The notes: generated by a model from the letters alone, not told the origin. 64,000 bases of DNA from JAUXFS01 sp963772635 (GCA_963772635.1 CAVYYK010000026.1:22623-86622), one strand, 5' to 3'; shown: positions 38,928 to 50,435, numbered from the stretch's first letter. Made by a program: numbers and translations.

Positions 38928-41744
38928 ATGGCACAGCACCGAGGGACATGGCCCGGTTTGCGTCGCATGGCGTGGCTGGCGGCGCTCATGATGCTGCTCG
39001 CGACGCCGGTCACGGCGCAAGCGCCGACGAGCGACGCCGAGCAGCAATGGCAGCAACTGAACGCGCAGACAGTGGCGGCGTATCGGGCCGGCGACTACGC
39101 GAAGGGCGTGGCGTCGGCGGAACAGGCCCTGCAACTGGCGCGGCAGGCGTTCGGCCCCCGCCATCCGGACACGCTGACCAGCCTCAACAACCTGGCCTTT
39201 CTCTACCAGGCCCAGGGCCGCTACGGCGAGGCCGAGCCGCTCTACAAGGAGGCGCTGCAGGCGCGCCGCGAGACGCTCGGCCCCCGCCATCCGGACACGC
39301 TCGACAAGCCTCAACAACCTGGCCGCTCTCTACCAGGCCCAGGGCCGCTACGGCGAGGCCGAGCCGCTCTACAAGGAGGCGCTGCAGGCGCGCCGCGAGG
39401 TGCTCGGCCCCCGCCATCCGGACACGCTGACCAGCCTCAACAACCTGGCCGTTCTCTACCAGGCCCAGGGCCGCTACGGCGAGGCCGAGCCGCTCTACAA
39501 GGAGGCGCTGCAGGCGCGCCGCGAGGCGCTCGGCCCCCGCCATCCGCACACGCTCGACCAGCCTCAACAACCTGGCCTCTCTCTACCAGTCCCAGGGCCG
39601 CTACGGCGAGGCCGAGCCGCTCTACAAGGAGGCGCTGCAGGCGCGCCGCGAGACGCTCGGCCCCCGCCATCCGCGAGACGCTGACCAGCCTCAACAACCT
39701 GGCCTTTCTCTACCAGGCCCAGGGCCGCTACGGCGAGGCCGAGCCGCTCTACAAGGAGGCGCTGCAGGCGCGCCGCGAGACGCTCGGCCCCCGCCATCCG
39801 CAGACGCTGACCAGCCTCAACAACCTGGCCTTTCTCTACCAGGCCCAGGGCCGCTACGGCGAGGCCGAGCCGCTCTACAAGGAGGCGCTGCAGGCGCGCC
39901 GCGAGACGCTCGGCCCCCGCCATCCGGACACGCTCGACAGCCTCAACAACCTGGCCTTTCTCTACCAGGCCCAGGGCCGCTACGGCGAGGCCGAGCCGCT
40001 CTACAAGGAGGCGCTGCAGGCGAGCCGCGAGACGCTCGGCCCCCGCCATCCGGACACGCTGACGACCCAGCTCAACATGGTGGTGCTGCTGGTCAACCAG
40101 GCCCGTCCGCAAGAAGCGGTGCGGATGCTGCAGGAGATGGAGTCGAATCTGCTCGGCCGGGTTGGCCAGGAACTCTACAGCACGGAGGCCGGGACGGTTC
40201 GCCGCCAGCTCGTCTCCTCTCAGTCCAACTTTCAGGACGTGGTGCTGACGCTGGCGACGGCCGAGAAAAGCCCGGCGGCGGTGCGCCTCGCCGGCACGGT
40301 GATGCTGCGCTGGAAAGGGCTGCAGGGCGAGGAGGAGGCGTATCTCGCCCGCCTCGCCCACCGCTCCGATTCCCCCAGAATTCGCGCGCTGGCGAGCGAG
40401 GTCGGCGACGCTGCGCGCCGGTCTCGCCGCCGCCGCCCGGTCCGACGAACCGGAGGCTTTCGAGACGGCGCTGCGGGCGCTGGAGGCGAAGCGGCTGGCG
40501 CTGGGGCGGGTCAGCCGCGACTACAAGGATCATCTTCGGGTGCGCACCGCCAACCTCGACGATCTGCGCGCGGCGCTGCCGGCGGGTGCGGCGCTGATCG
40601 AGTTCCGCCGGTTTCGGCCGGTCGACTTCAAGACAGGGGACGCTTGGCGAGCCGCGGCTGGCGGCGCTGCTGCTCGGCGGTTTCGACGCGCCGGTGCTGA
40701 CCGATCTCGGGCCGCTGGCCGACGTGCGTGCGTCCGTCGCGGCGCTGCTCGGCCCGTCGCCGGTGCAGGCGGACGAGGCCGCGGCGGCGCTGTACCGGCG
40801 GCTGTTCGCCCCGTTCGAGGGCACGCTCGCCGCGGCGAAGACGGTCTACCTCGCCCCCGACGGGCTCTTGCACCTGATCCCGTATTCCCGGCTGAAGCTG
40901 GCCGACGGCCGCTATCTCGAACAGCGCCAGGAGGTGCGCATCCTGGAGACCGGCCGCGACCTGCTGCGCCCCGATCCCGACAAGCCCGCGCGCGGCCTGC
41001 TGGCGCTCGGCGGCATCGACTTCGGTGCCGCGGCCACCGCCGCAGGGACGCCGGACAGCGCGTATCTTGTCGCCGCCGGCAGCCCGGATCTGCCGGGTGC
41101 GGTCACCCGCGCCGCGGCGAGCTTCGGCAGCTTCGGGCCGCTCGAGGCGAGCGGCGAGGAAGCGACCCGGCTGAAGGAATGGTACCGGCGATATCGCAAG
41201 GACGAACCGGCCGAGGCCTGGCTCGGCGCCGACGCCGGCGAGGCGCGGCTGAAGGCGCTGACCTCGCCGCCCAGGGTGCTGCATCTCGCCACCCACGGCT
41301 TTTATCTGCCCGGCGAGTCGCCGGAGCCGATGCTGCTCTCCGGCGTGGCGCTCGCCGGCGCCAACCGCGCGCTTGCCGGCGAGGGCGACGACGGCATCCT
41401 GTTCGCGCTCGAAGCGCAGGGGCTGAACCTCGACGGCAGCGAGCTGGTGGTGCTGTCGGCCTGTGATACCGCCAAGGGCAGCCTCGACTATTCGGAAGGC
41501 GTCTATGGCCTGGTGCGGGCGCTCCGCACCGCCGGCGCCCGCAACGTGCTGGTCACGCTGTGGCCGGTCAACGACGGCGAGGCCCGCGACTTCATGGTCG
41601 CCTTCTACCGGCACCTGGCTGTCGCAGGCCGGGCGCAGCGACCCGGCCAAGGCGCTGCGCCAAACCCGCCTCGCCTACATCACCAACACCAACCCCACGC
41701 TCCGCAACCCGCGCGTCTGGGCTCCCTACGTCCTGGTGGAATGA
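38928..41744 (+). CDS. Exported TPR–CHAT domain protein, interrupted by six +1 shifts
   Basis: After removing six single extra bases, this is one 936-aa protein. Signal peptide (AWLAALMMLLATPVTAQA), a short TPR region, seven near-identical 42-aa TPR units (LNNLAFLYQAQGRYGEAEPLY core), then a linker and a CHAT caspase-like domain with catalytic His in VLHLATHGFYLPG (about 788) and Cys in VVLSACDTAKGSL (about 844), ending PRVWAPYVLVE. Shifts lie near 39300–39308, 39553–39560, 39671–39678, 40410, 40635–40642 and 41612–41615. GGGGGAGG precedes the ATG. The next gene overlaps the stop. CHAT proteins are proteases or scaffolds in signalling and defence; a secreted one is unusual. I treat the gene as intact with sequencing errors. 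Confidence 0.8.
39153..40037 (+). repeat. Seven tandem 126-bp TPR-coding repeats
   Basis: Units begin GGCCCCCGCCAT at 39153, 39279, 39406, 39532, 39659, 39786 and 39912, with an eighth partial copy at 40038. Spacings are 126, 127, 126, 127, 127, 126 and 126, so copies 2, 4 and 5 each carry one extra base. Units are almost identical at DNA level, implying recent expansion or gene conversion. Confidence 0.92.
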
Positions 41745-42073
41745 TGAAGATCCGTCGGCGTGCCGCGATGATCCTGGTTCTCGGCGCCGCCACCGCGGCC
41801 GCTTCGGCAGCCCGCGCAGACGACTGCTTCTGCCTGATCAATGGAGCATCCGGCGCGATCCTGCGCGGCTGCGAAGCCTACAAGGCGCCGACCGACTTCT
41901 ATTCGACGGCCGCTTGCACCGACCCGGAAACCGGTCTGCGGTCCGAACAGACGATGTACGCCGACTGGCAGCGGATCGAGGCCGGCGCCGACCGTTGCGA
42001 TCCGTGCCGGCGCACCGCACGGGGTGTCGCACGCGAGGTGCCGAGAAAACCCGGCGAGGGGGCGAAGCCGTGA
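41741..42073 (+). CDS. Exported six-cysteine protein, unknown function
   Basis: A 110-aa protein with an N-terminal signal peptide (MILVLGAATAAASAARA) and six cysteines in the mature part (CFC, GC, AC, CDPC), suggesting disulfides or a metal site. It overlaps the TPR–CHAT stop (ATGATGA) and its own stop overlaps the next gene's GTG, so the three are translationally coupled. No family recognised. Confidence 0.75.
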   Translation: MMKIRRRAAMILVLGAATAAASAARADDCFCLINGASGAILRGCEAYKAPTDFYSTAACTDPETGLRSEQTMYADWQRIEAGADRCDPCRRTARGVAREVPRKPGEGAKP

Positions 42074-42711
42074 GCGAGGCGCGCGAACGGCCGAAACCGC
42101 CTTCACTCGGCGAACTCACGGGCGCCTGCGCGCTCGCCGTCGGTCTGATTTCCGGGTGGCTGTACGCCACCGGCTGGACCTACGCCTATCACTATTTCGA
42201 CCGCTTCGGCATCCCGCTGCTGATGGTCGACATTCCGAAGGAGAACTATTTCGTCTATGGCGGCGTGGTCCTGCGGCAGTTTGCCCTGTGGAGCGTGGTC
42301 ATCGCCGTCGTCGGCCTGGCTTTCTTCGCGACTTGGCGTTGGATCGGCAGATGGTTGGGGCGGCTGGCGCTGCCGCTCGCCTTGGTTGCGGTTCTGGCGC
42401 TGTTTTGGCTCGGCCACGCGGCCGGCGTTGCCGCGGCCCACGGGCAGTATCGGGTGCAGCGGCAGAGCGATTACAACGCTTACCCGCGCGTGCAGCTTTG
42501 GCCGAAGGAAGACGCCACGCCGGTATCCGGCCAGCCCACGCCCGAGGCGCTGGCCAGCGGCTGCTACCGCCTGCTGCTGCACAACAAGGAGCGGCTGTTC
42601 CTGGCCCGTCCGTTCAAGGGAGCGGCGGCGGCGGATTTGCCGGTGCTGATCGTGCCGTGGGATCGGATCGCGCAGCTTCGCGTACTCCCCGAGTACACGA
42701 GCTGCAAATAA
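42070..42711 (+). CDS. Membrane protein, unknown function
   Basis: A 213-aa protein with three predicted membrane helices: LTGACALAVGLISGWLYAT (about 15–33), QFALWSVVIAVVGLAFFATW (about 74–93) and LALPLALVAVLALFWLGHAAG (about 103–123), then a soluble domain of about 85 residues ending in CK. It begins with GTG overlapping the previous stop. It is the third gene of the TPR–CHAT set; a role as membrane anchor or partner is inference. Confidence 0.75.
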   Translation: MSEARERPKPPSLGELTGACALAVGLISGWLYATGWTYAYHYFDRFGIPLLMVDIPKENYFVYGGVVLRQFALWSVVIAVVGLAFFATWRWIGRWLGRLALPLALVAVLALFWLGHAAGVAAAHGQYRVQRQSDYNAYPRVQLWPKEDATPVSGQPTPEALASGCYRLLLHNKERLFLARPFKGAAAADLPVLIVPWDRIAQLRVLPEYTSCK

Positions 42712-43030
42712 TCGCAAGGGGAGCGAGAAGCAATGCTCGGCGGCCCGGCTTACGGCAGCGCTATGGCCCCGGTGTCGGCCGGACTCGCGGCGAGGCTGCG
42801 AAGAGGGTCTCCGCAGAGCACCGGAGGGCCGGTCCGGGAGAACGGCAGATAAAGGAACATTTTCCTTGATTCTGCCCCGGCGAGGGAATACATGGGGAGA
42901 AAAAGCTCTTGGACATCGTGGGGCGGTTGGCGGAATCCGTTTGAACGGGACAGGTAGAGTCCTTTCGCCCGGCGGCGTGGCGGGACGAATCGACTCTTAC
43001 AACATATTGTAAATAAACATGTTTTTTTCT

Positions 43031-43060
43031 GCTTTGACGAGTTTTGACGATTTTTGACGA
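43031..43060 (+). repeat. 10-bp direct repeats, cluster A
   Basis: GCTTTGACGA, GTTTTGACGA and TTTTTGACGA follow one another without gaps, i.e. one helical turn per unit. Confidence 0.8.
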
Positions 43061-43184
43061 GCTTCGTTGCCGGGGCGCAGCGGTTGTTCGGGGCGGGTTT
43101 CGTTTGATGTCAAGGAGTTGGCGGGCGTTGCGCCAGCGAAACGAAGGGTTATTCAAAATCGTTTCGAATCAAAGGGTTGAATGA

Positions 43185-43215
43185 GGTTTTGACGAGTTTT
43201 GACGAGTTTTGACGA
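43185..43215 (+). repeat. 10-bp direct repeats, cluster B
   Basis: Three consecutive (G)TTTTGACGAG units, the same motif as cluster A about 150 bp upstream; again helical-turn spacing. Confidence 0.8.
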
Positions 43216-43350
43216 GGATTTCGACGTTTTTCCGGATCGTTTGATATCAAGGGCTTAGCCGATTTTTCCGGTTGCAGATCGTCAACCAAGACCGCTGGTG
43301 GGGCTCGGGTATCTTCAATTCCTTGAAAACAAACGGGTTTTTCGGCTGGC

Positions 43351-43824
43351 TCAGATGAACAGCATGGCGCCGGCGCGCGACGAGTCGTTGAGGAAGGTGA
43401 CGACGCCGCCTTCCTCGATCGGCAGGTCGTCGCGCAGGGACTGGCGGCTCAGGCCCTTGGCGCGCAGACCCATCTCGCAGACCATGAACCGGACCCCCAA
43501 CTCGGCGCAGGCGGCGAGAAGCTCGTCGAAGCCGGCGACGCCGTGGGCGGTGTTGCGGTCGTCGACGGCGCCGCCGGGATGACCGCGTTCGCCGTCCTCG
43601 CCCTCGCCGGCGGGCAGCCGCCGCCAGGCGGAAACGCCGTCGTCGTCGGGAGCGAGCAGCGCCCGGCACGCTTCCATGGTGAAGAACAGGGTCGCCGGAA
43701 TGCCCACCGCCGCCGCTGCCGACGCCAGCACCAGGGCGTAGTGCACCCGTTCGAACGTCCCCGAGTAGACGATCAGCGACAGCCGGTCGGGCCGCCCGTC
43801 GCCATTGAGGTCGTCAGGCGTCAT
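43351..43824 (-). CDS. DsrE/DsrF-like (peroxiredoxin-family sulfur relay) protein
   Basis: A 157-aa DsrE-fold protein (SLIVYSGTFERVHYALVLASAAAAVGIPATLFFTMEACRAL). One possible active cysteine lies in GVRFMVCEMGLRAKGL, the position used by DsrE-type carriers. It overlaps the MoeB-like gene stop by 11 bp, so the ThiF/MoeB–DsrE pair is co-translated. Family knowledge: DsrE-like proteins carry sulfur or act as small redox proteins; exact role here is open. Confidence 0.82.
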   Translation of the reverse strand: MTPDDLNGDGRPDRLSLIVYSGTFERVHYALVLASAAAAVGIPATLFFTMEACRALLAPDDDGVSAWRRLPAGEGEDGERGHPGGAVDDRNTAHGVAGFDELLAACAELGVRFMVCEMGLRAKGLSRQSLRDDLPIEEGGVVTFLNDSSRAGAMLFI

Positions 43825-44673
43825 GGCTCGACAGATCGGTGATCGACGGCGCGTCGCCGCACAGCGGGCAGCCGGGGTCGCGGCGGACTCGGATCTTGCG
43901 GAAGGTGGTCGACAGCGCGTCGCAGACCATCAGCTGGCCCGACAGGCTCTCGCCGATGCCGAGCAGCTCCTTCAGCACCTCGGTCGCCTGCAGCGAGCCG
44001 ACCAGGCCGCAGAACGCCCCCAGCACCCCGGCCTCGGCGCACGACGGGATCTGGCCGGGCGGCGGCGGTTCGCGGAACAGACAGCGGTAGCAGGGGCCGT
44101 GCTCGCTCCCGTCCCCCTCGCCCTTGTCACCCGGCACAGGCTGGAACGCCTTGAAGGTGGAGATCTGGCCGTCGAACCGCAGCACCGCCCCCGAGACCAA
44201 GGGTTTCTTCGCGAGGAAGCAGGCGTCGTTGACCAGGAACCGGGTCGGGAAGTTGTCGCTGCCGTCGGCGACCACGTCGTAGTCGGCGATCAGCGATAGG
44301 GCGTTCTTGGCGGTGATCCGCTCGCGGTGGGCGATCACGGTGACGTCGGGGTTGATCGCGGCGAGGGTGGCCCGCGCGCTGTCGACCTTGGCCATGCCGA
44401 CGCTGGCGGTGGCGTGGACGATCTGGCGCTGCAGGTTGGAGAGGTCGACCACGTCGTCGTCGACGATGCCGAGCGTGCCGACCCCGGCGGCGGCCAGATA
44501 CATCGATATCGGCGAGCCGAGGCCGCCGGCGCCGATCACCAGCACCTTCGAGGCGAGCAGCCGCGCCTGTCCGGTGCCGCCGACCTCGCCGAGCAGGATG
44601 TGGCGGGCGTAGCGGTGGACCTGGTCGTCGGTGAAGGCCGCTGCGGCGGTGGCGGATGTCGCGCAGGCGTCGC

Positions 44674-44677
<4 letters not shown>
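43814..44677 (-). CDS. ThiF/MoeB/HesA-family adenylyltransferase
   Basis: A 287-aa E1-like enzyme. The nucleotide site is VLVIGAGGLGSPISMYLAAAGVGTLGIVDDDVVDLSNLQRQ, and the catalytic-zinc cysteines appear as GPCYRCLFREPP and DPGCPLCGDAP (C-x2-C pairs). Family knowledge: these enzymes adenylate the C terminus of ThiS/MoaD-like sulfur carriers. GTG at 44677 overlaps the cysK stop. The cysK–ThiF-like–DsrE order suggests delivery of sulfur from cysteine metabolism to a carrier; no carrier gene is nearby. Confidence 0.88.
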
Positions 44678-45660
<983 letters not shown>

Positions 45661-45762
45661 GTCGGCAAAACCTCTGAGATTAGTGGGCCCGGTTCGGCAA
45701 TGGTCACTCGTTGAATGCAGGGTGCGTCCACTATGCGTCGTGGGTGCCGGCCCCGCAAACGG

Positions 45763-46218
45763 TCAAATGGAAAAATCCAGGTTGGTGCGTCCTTCGCTGG
45801 CGATCCCGACGCCGTTGGCGCGGGTGCACAGGTCGTCGATGGTAACCGCGTCGAGCCGCACCATGACTTCGTTCTGGAGCTCGTTCCACAGCGGGCGAAC
45901 CACCTTCTGGCCGAGCGGCGAGCCGCCGGCGTCGTGCAGCGGATCTTCGGAGGTCTCCACCTTTCTGACCACCCGGACGACCTCGCCGACGGTAATCCGC
46001 CGCCGCTCCCGAGCCAGCCGATAGCCACCCCTCGGGCCGCGGACGCCGACGAGCACGCCGTGGCGCACCAGGGTCTGCAGGGCCTGCTCGAGGTAACGGC
46101 GGGGAATGCCCTGGCGACGGGTTATCTCGCGGCTCTGCACCGGTTCGCTGCTGGAATGGTAGGCGATGTCGAGCACCGCCTCGATGGCGAACAACGTCTT
46201 CCGTGACAGACGCAGCAT
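45763..46218 (-). CDS. Rrf2-family regulator upstream of cysK
   Basis: A 151-aa Rrf2 protein with the complete wing signature GVLVGVRGPRGGYRLARERRRITVGEVVRVV; N terminus LRLSRKTLFAIEAVLDIAYHSS. Only one Cys (DDLCTRAN) is present, so no IscR-type Fe-S cluster; this resembles CymR-like members. ATG at 46218 has GGAGG inside the dut 3' end. It probably represses cysK–moeB–dsrE in response to sulfur status (inference). Confidence 0.85.
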   Translation of the reverse strand: MLRLSRKTLFAIEAVLDIAYHSSSEPVQSREITRRQGIPRRYLEQALQTLVRHGVLVGVRGPRGGYRLARERRRITVGEVVRVVRKVETSEDPLHDAGGSPLGQKVVRPLWNELQNEVMVRLDAVTIDDLCTRANGVGIASEGRTNLDFSI

Positions 46219-46222
46219 CTCG

Positions 46223-46701
<479 letters not shown>

Positions 46702-46705
<4 letters not shown>

Positions 46706-47922
46706 GGCCTCGGCTCCAGGGAGTCGGCGATGCGTTCGGCGAGCCGTTCGGCGACCGCCCGCTTGGTCATCGACGGCCAGTCCTCGACACCGTTGCCGGA
46801 GACTAGATGGATGACGTTGTCATCGCCGCCGAAGGTGCCGGTGCCCGGGGAGACGTCGTTGGCCAGGATCCAGTCGCAACCTTTGCGCCGGCGCTTTTCC
46901 TCGGCATGCTCGCGTACCCGATTGGTTTCTGCGGCGAACCCGATGACCAGCTGCGGGCGCTGATTGCCGGGACGGCTCAAGGTCGCGAGAATGTCCGGGT
47001 TCTCCGTGAGCTCGAGGGTCGGGACCGCGGCGTCGGTCTGCTTCTTCATCTTCTGCACCGCCGGCTGGGCGATACGCCAGTCGGAGACGGCTGCCGCACA
47101 TACCGCGATGTCCACCGGCAGCGCCTGCTGGCAGGCGGTCAGCATCTCCCTCGCGGTCTCAACCCGCACCACGTCGACGCCCGGCGGATCGGGCCGGTCG
47201 GTCGGGCCGGAGACCAGCGTCGTCGTCGCGCCAAGCCGCGACAACGCATCGGCGATGGCATGCCCTTGTTTGCCCGAGGAGCGGTTCGAGATATAGCGGA
47301 CCGGGTCGATGGGCTCGTGGGTCGGGCCGCTGGTCACCAGCGCCCGGCGCCCGCTCAAACGGGTTCCGGAGCGGAAGAACGCCTCGATGGCTTCGACGAT
47401 CTGTTCCGGCTCAGCCATCCTTCCCATGCCCCACTCGCCGCAGGCCATGTCTCCTTCGCCGGGGCCGACGATGCGCACGCGGCGATCCGTCAGGGTTTTC
47501 AGATTGGATCGGGTGGCCGGGTGTTGCCACATCCGGACATTCATCGCCGGGGCAACGATGATCGGCTTGTCGGTGGCGAGCAGCGCGGCGGTCGCCAGGT
47601 CGTCGGCGAGTCCAGCAGCCATTTTCGCCAGGATGTCGGCGGTGGCCGGCGCCACCACGACAACGTCAGCCTCTCGCGACAGGCGGATGTGCCCCATCTC
47701 GCTCTCGTCGGTCAGCGAGAACAGGTCGGTGTAGACCTTGTCCTCGCTGAGCGCCGCCAGCGAAAGGGGGGTGACGAACTGGCCGCCGGCGGCGGTGAGA
47801 AGACAGCGGGTTGCGACGCCCCGTTCCCTGAGACGCCGGATCACTTCCAGGCACTTGTACGCGGCGATCCCGCCCGCGATCACCAAGAGGACTCTTTTTC
47901 CCACAACCACCGAAGGTATCAC
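46702..47922 (-). CDS. coaBC: Bifunctional phosphopantothenoylcysteine decarboxylase/phosphopantothenate–cysteine ligase
   Basis: A 406-aa fusion enzyme. The CoaC half has the flavin site GGIAAYKCLEVIRRLRERG and the PAMNVRMWQHPA motif; the CoaB half begins about residue 190 with ALVTSGPTHEPIDPVRYISNRSSGKQG. It adds cysteine to phosphopantothenate and decarboxylates the product in coenzyme A synthesis. Overlap with dut suggests co-transcription. Start ATG at 47922 is plausible but without a strong ribosome site. Confidence 0.95.
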
Positions 47923-48030
47923 TTTTATTTAACTAAAATGATTTGTTGTTAAACTAGCGGCTCAAATCTCCACAGGCAAGCCTCGTTTTTTGAATCGTTC
48001 TTATGAGCGTGGGGACGGCTCGCGGCCGCG

Positions 48031-49565
48031 TCACCCGAGCAGCACCACTCCGGTCAATATCGCCAGGACGACCCAGATAAGGATCAGCGATGTCCGCCCG
48101 TCGTTTCTGCCGCGCAACGCCAGGACCGTTTCGGGGTGGAGCTTGACCCGACCGTCCGCGAGCACGGAAGCGCTTTTCTCGGCCAGGGCCAGCAACTCCG
48201 GCAGACGAGCGATGTTCGCCGCCATCTCGCCCATGGTTTCCCTCATTCGTGCATCCGGGCTCAAATGATCGACCATCCATGATTGGATGAGAGGTCTGGC
48301 GAGAAGCCACATGTTGACGTCGGGGCACAACTTGCGGCCTGTGCCCTCGGCCACCAGCATCGTTTTCTGCAGCATCAGAAGTTGTGGTTGGGTCTCCATC
48401 GCGAACGTTTCGGTGATCTGAAACAGTTGCCCCAGCAGACGGGCCATGGAGATCTCGTTCTGCGGCTTGTCCATGATCGGTTCGCCGATCGAGCGGCAGG
48501 CCTGGGTGAAGGTCTCCACCGCGTGGTCGCCATGCACCCAGCCGGCCTCGAAGTGCACTTCGGCGGCCCGGCGATAGTCGCGGCTCAAGAACGCCAGCAG
48601 CAGCTCGCCGAGGTGCTCCCGGGTCTTGCGATCGAGCCGGCCCATGATGCCGAAGTCCACGGCGGCGATGCTGCCGTCTTCGCGAACGAACAGGTTGCCG
48701 GCGTGCAGGTCGGCGTGGAAGAAACCGTCGCGAAACACCTGCCGGAAGAACAACTCCGCGGCCCGGGTCAGAACCTCTTCGCGGATCGTGACCGGCGGCG
48801 ACGATCGCCTCGCGTTCGTCGATCGGAATGCCCATGACCCGCTCGGTCGTCAGCACCCGCCGGCCGGTGCGGGCCCAGTCGACCTCCGGCACGTTGAAGT
48901 CGGAATCCTCGGCGAAGTTCTCGGCCAGCTCCGCGGCGGCGGCGGCCTCGAACCGGAGGTCCATTTCCATTTCGACCGTCTGTGCCAGCACGCGGATCGA
49001 TTCCACCGGCTTGAGACGCCGCCATTCCGGGCGAGTGGCCTGGATCAATTCCGCGACCCAGAGGAAGAGATCGAGGTCACGGGCGAAAGCCTCTTCGATC
49101 CCGGGCCTCAGAACCTTGACCGCGACTTCGCGACCGTCGGTACTGATCGCGAAATGAACCTGGGCGATCGACGCCGCGGCGACGGCTTCGTCGTCGAACC
49201 GCTGGAACAGCGGACGCCATCGGCGCGCCCAACTGGGCCTCGATAATCGCACGTGCCTCGGTTCCGGAAAACGGGGCGAGACGATCCTGAAGCTGCGAGA
49301 GGTCCGCCGTCAGGGTCTCGCCCAGAAGGTCCGAGCGGGTCGAAAGCGCCTGGCCGAGCTTGATGAACGAGGGCCCGGCCTCCTGGAAAGCCCGAGCCAG
49401 CCGCTCGCCGGGGCGCCCGGCCTCTCGACGCCGAGAGATCAACCGGGCGGCCAGCACTACGGTCGGCGCCACACCCAGCGTCTCCAGCAGAAACAAGGCA
49501 TCGTGGCGCGCCAGCGTTCGTGCGATGGCAAGCAGCCGCAAGATGTTGCGAACGCTCCGGATCAT
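48031..49565 (-). CDS. ubiB: Ubiquinone biosynthesis kinase-like protein UbiB, interrupted by two +1 shifts
   Basis: A UbiB/ADCK protein of 510 aa once two single extra bases are removed (near 49220 and 48781). The ATG at 49565 gives MIRSVRNILRLLAIARTL. The ADCK signature AAASIAQVHFA, AVKVLRPGIEEAF and RDGFFHADLHAGNLF (with the DFG-like VDFGIMG) follow, and two C-terminal membrane helices end in LILIWVVLAILTGVVLLG. It supports ubiquinone synthesis at the inner membrane. ubiE lies 84 bp upstream on the same strand. Because it is essential for respiration, the shifts are likely sequencing errors. Confidence 0.88.
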
Positions 49566-49649
49566 ACCGTTACATCGCCCAGCAAAAGATTCCCCCTGTT
49601 CCCCCAGTCGACCAACGTGGGGGTCCGAAACCATTTAGTCCGGCTATTG

Positions 49650-50435
49650 TCAAGTCCGCCAAGCCGAATGCAAGGCGGCGATTCCTCCCGACAGGTTGCG
49701 ATACTTGACCAGGGCCAACCCCGCTTCGCCGATCATCCGGGCGAACGCCTCTTGCGAAGGAAACCGGCGGATGCTCTCGGCCAGATAACGGTAGGCATCG
49801 CCATCTCCGGTTACCGCTTGACCCAGCGCCGGCAGGACACGGAACGAATAGGCGTCATAGAGACGGTCCAGCACCGGGATGGCGACCCGGCTGAACTCGA
49901 GACAGAGGAAGTGTCCGCCGGGCCTGAGCACCCGCCGTGCCTCCCGTAGCGCCTCGGGAAGGTGAGTGACGTTGCGGATGCAGAAGGCGATCGTATAGGC
50001 GTCTATCGAGGCGTCGGCGACGGGCAATGCTTCGGCGTTTCCAAGGATCCAGGTGATGTCGGCACCGCGGCCCGATTGGATCGCGCGGTCGCGGCCGACG
50101 TTCAGCATCTCGCCGTTGATATCGAGCACCGTGACCGCGGCGGCCGCCCGGTCGAGAATGCGGAACGCGATATCACCGGTGCCGCCGCCGACGTCGAGAA
50201 CCCGCATCTGCGGCCGCGGATTCAACCGGTCGATCATCACCGCCTTCCATAGACGATGGATGCCGCCGCTCATCAGGTCGTTCATCAGGTCGTAACGGCG
50301 GGCGACGCTGTCGAACACACCCTTAACCAGGTCGGTCTTCTCGTCGGTGGCGACGGTGCGGAAACCGAAGTGCGTGGTGGAAGATGCCGAGTTTTCCGCG
50401 GCTCGTTCGGGATGTTTTCGGTGTGGACCGGTCAT
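49650..50435 (-). CDS. ubiE: Ubiquinone/menaquinone biosynthesis C-methyltransferase UbiE
   Basis: A 261-aa class I methyltransferase. FGFRTV, VFDSVARRYDLMNDLMSGGIHRLWK, the SAM motif LDVGGGTGDIAF and the C-terminal YRYLAESIRRFPSQEAFARMIGEAGL are all UbiE signatures. It C-methylates the demethylated quinol in ubiquinone synthesis. Upstream of ubiB in the same direction, so a quinone-synthesis pair. Its 5' end faces mutM, 47 bp away, in divergent orientation. Confidence 0.95.
   Translation of the reverse strand: MTGPHRKHPERAAENSASSTTHFGFRTVATDEKTDLVKGVFDSVARRYDLMNDLMSGGIHRLWKAVMIDRLNPRPQMRVLDVGGGTGDIAFRILDRAAAAVTVLDINGEMLNVGRDRAIQSGRGADITWILGNAEALPVADASIDAYTIAFCIRNVTHLPEALREARRVLRPGGHFLCLEFSRVAIPVLDRLYDAYSFRVLPALGQAVTGDGDAYRYLAESIRRFPSQEAFARMIGEAGLALVKYRNLSGGIAALHSAWRT

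Larger units (their letters stand above)
42712..43350. other. Repeat-rich non-coding tract
   Basis: A 639-bp gap without a credible gene. It contains the dyad TTACAA-CATA-TTGTAA (42997–43012), the palindrome AAACATGTTT (43015–43024), two clusters of the 10-bp motif TTTTGACGAG, and two copies of CGTTTGAT(G/A)TCAAGG (43101 and 43239). AT-rich compared with surroundings. Probably the downstream region of the CHAT operon plus a regulatory or mobile-element scar. Confidence 0.5.

Noticed and set aside
38928..41744. Programmed frameshifting or pseudogene decay in the TPR–CHAT gene
   Set aside because: Six +1 events with no slippery heptamers, and the same type of event in essential gyrB, make consensus error the better explanation.
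42761..43156. A 131-aa minus-strand frame over the repeat tract
   Set aside because: Composition is irregular and it reads through the direct repeats; no family pattern or ribosome site.
43101..43253. FNR/ANR boxes from TTTGATGTCAAG and TTTGATATCAAG
   Set aside because: The half sites TTGAT and ATCAA abut without the 4-bp spacer needed for an FNR dimer.
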